Under the pieces are notes generated by a model. It was given only the letters and a program-made list of their open reading frames with translations. It was not told the origin of the DNA and did no database searches. Positions 63,291-64,000 of a stretch of DNA of 64,000 nt are shown here, piece by piece (positions within the stretch are counted from its first letter, which is position 1; each line of letters opens with the position of its first letter). This DNA is from Hoplostethus atlanticus (lineage: Eukaryota > Chordata > Actinopteri > Trachichthyiformes > Trachichthyidae): the NCBI GenBank assembly GCA_034670405.1, contig JAXDDX010000010.1, forward strand, positions 951,501-1,015,500. Direction: 5' to 3'. The position numbers were made by a program, and so were the translations under genes.

Positions 63291-64000
63291 CATCACCTGC
63301 TAAAGTGAAATATTACACATAATATTTATTCACATAAAACGCCAGAGGGCATTTCAAAGACTGTTTTAGGGCGACTGTGTCCATCTAGAATTCACAAACC
63401 TGTGTTGTGGAAAAAAGGGTATCACATTGAGATTGACCTATGATGAAGAACTAACATAAAAAATCTGTTTTACCTTTTTTTTGTTGCAATTATAGCATAA
63501 CATATTTTCACTTTCATTTTATTTGTGTGAATTAAAGTTTCCTAGTTAATTTTCAACAATATGTGTTTTTGGCAAATTGTCTAATTTTGTGTGACACATG
63601 ACACATCGACTATGATATATTAACAGGCTATAATTGCAGTGGGTTTTGTGCACTCTAGTATAATATACTCTTTGGAAAAAAGCCACACAACTTTTTCAGG
63701 GTCCATCTGTACTTTCTCACCATCATCACCAGCACACTTGTCCACAGACTTGGAATTTCTGGCCCCCTGCCCTCTGACATGATCTGACACCAGGTACACA
63801 AGACCATGAGGCCTTTTTGGGGACCCCCCAATTTAAGGCTTCATCACCTCCAATCCCCACCCCATAATCCCATGCCCCCCTACACACACACACACACCAC
63901 ATACACACTAATGGAGCCCTGGCCCTTAGCGCTACCTCTCCTTCAACACACTTCAAGCAGATCCATAGCACCCGTTCTCCAGGATTAAAACGTGCACTTC

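Larger units (their letters stand above)
59910..64000. other. non-coding region at the right end
   Basis: No gene seen. It includes a long purine tract at 61535-61720 and candidate conserved patches at 61740-61930 and 63030-63290. I found no SCAPER-like exon, although that gene would be expected next by human synteny. Confidence 0.4.

Overview
The window is vertebrate nuclear DNA, almost certainly from a ray-finned (teleost) fish. The grounds are short coding exons with GT-AG introns, many (CA)n/(GT)n tracts, a 5'-truncated L2-like LINE and two decayed Tc1-type transposons of kinds abundant in fish, and three genes in a vertebrate-wide order. The species cannot be named from the sequence.

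The gene layout is tmem266 (+, last four exons, 2350-7975), etfa (-, complete in 12 coding exons, 26809 down to 10348) and isl2 (+, complete in 6 coding exons, 30418-35379). This is the human 15q24 order TMEM266-ETFA-ISL2. In human, SCAPER follows ISL2, but I found no recognisable SCAPER exon in the 28 kb after isl2. tmem266 encodes a voltage-sensor-domain protein, and only its cytoplasmic C-terminal part is here. etfa encodes the FAD-binding alpha subunit of mitochondrial electron transfer flavoprotein. isl2 encodes a LIM-homeodomain factor of motor and sensory neurons. The three are neighbours by ancient synteny, not by shared function. tmem266 and etfa are tail to tail; etfa and isl2 are head to head, about 3.6 kb apart.

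Region by region. 1-2349 is a tmem266 intron holding an internally deleted Tc1-like element and a LINE with an intact 12-bp target-site duplication. 2350-8983 holds the tmem266 exons and 3'UTR. 8984-10157 is a short intergenic gap with an unassigned minus-strand coiled-coil ORF. 10158-26809 is etfa, whose introns carry candidate regulatory islands, a tRNA-derived SINE, a second Tc1-like relic, a LINE tail, and a 1.2-kb element with inverted ends filled by degenerate tandem repeats. 26810-30417 is the etfa/isl2 bidirectional spacer: paired ETS sites near etfa, a long inverted duplication around a (GT)n loop, and two abutting palindromic CREs in the isl2 promoter. 30418-36200 is isl2. 36200-64000 has no recognisable gene; it holds microsatellites, a TA-flanked foldback MITE and several candidate conserved enhancers, the best at about 48.47-48.79 kb with a spaced POU octamer and SOX site.

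No clearly new gene system is evident. The most novel items are the inverted duplication near 28 kb, the tandem-repeat-filled inverted element near 26 kb, the coiled-coil ORF at 9.2-9.6 kb, and the regulatory architecture around isl2.
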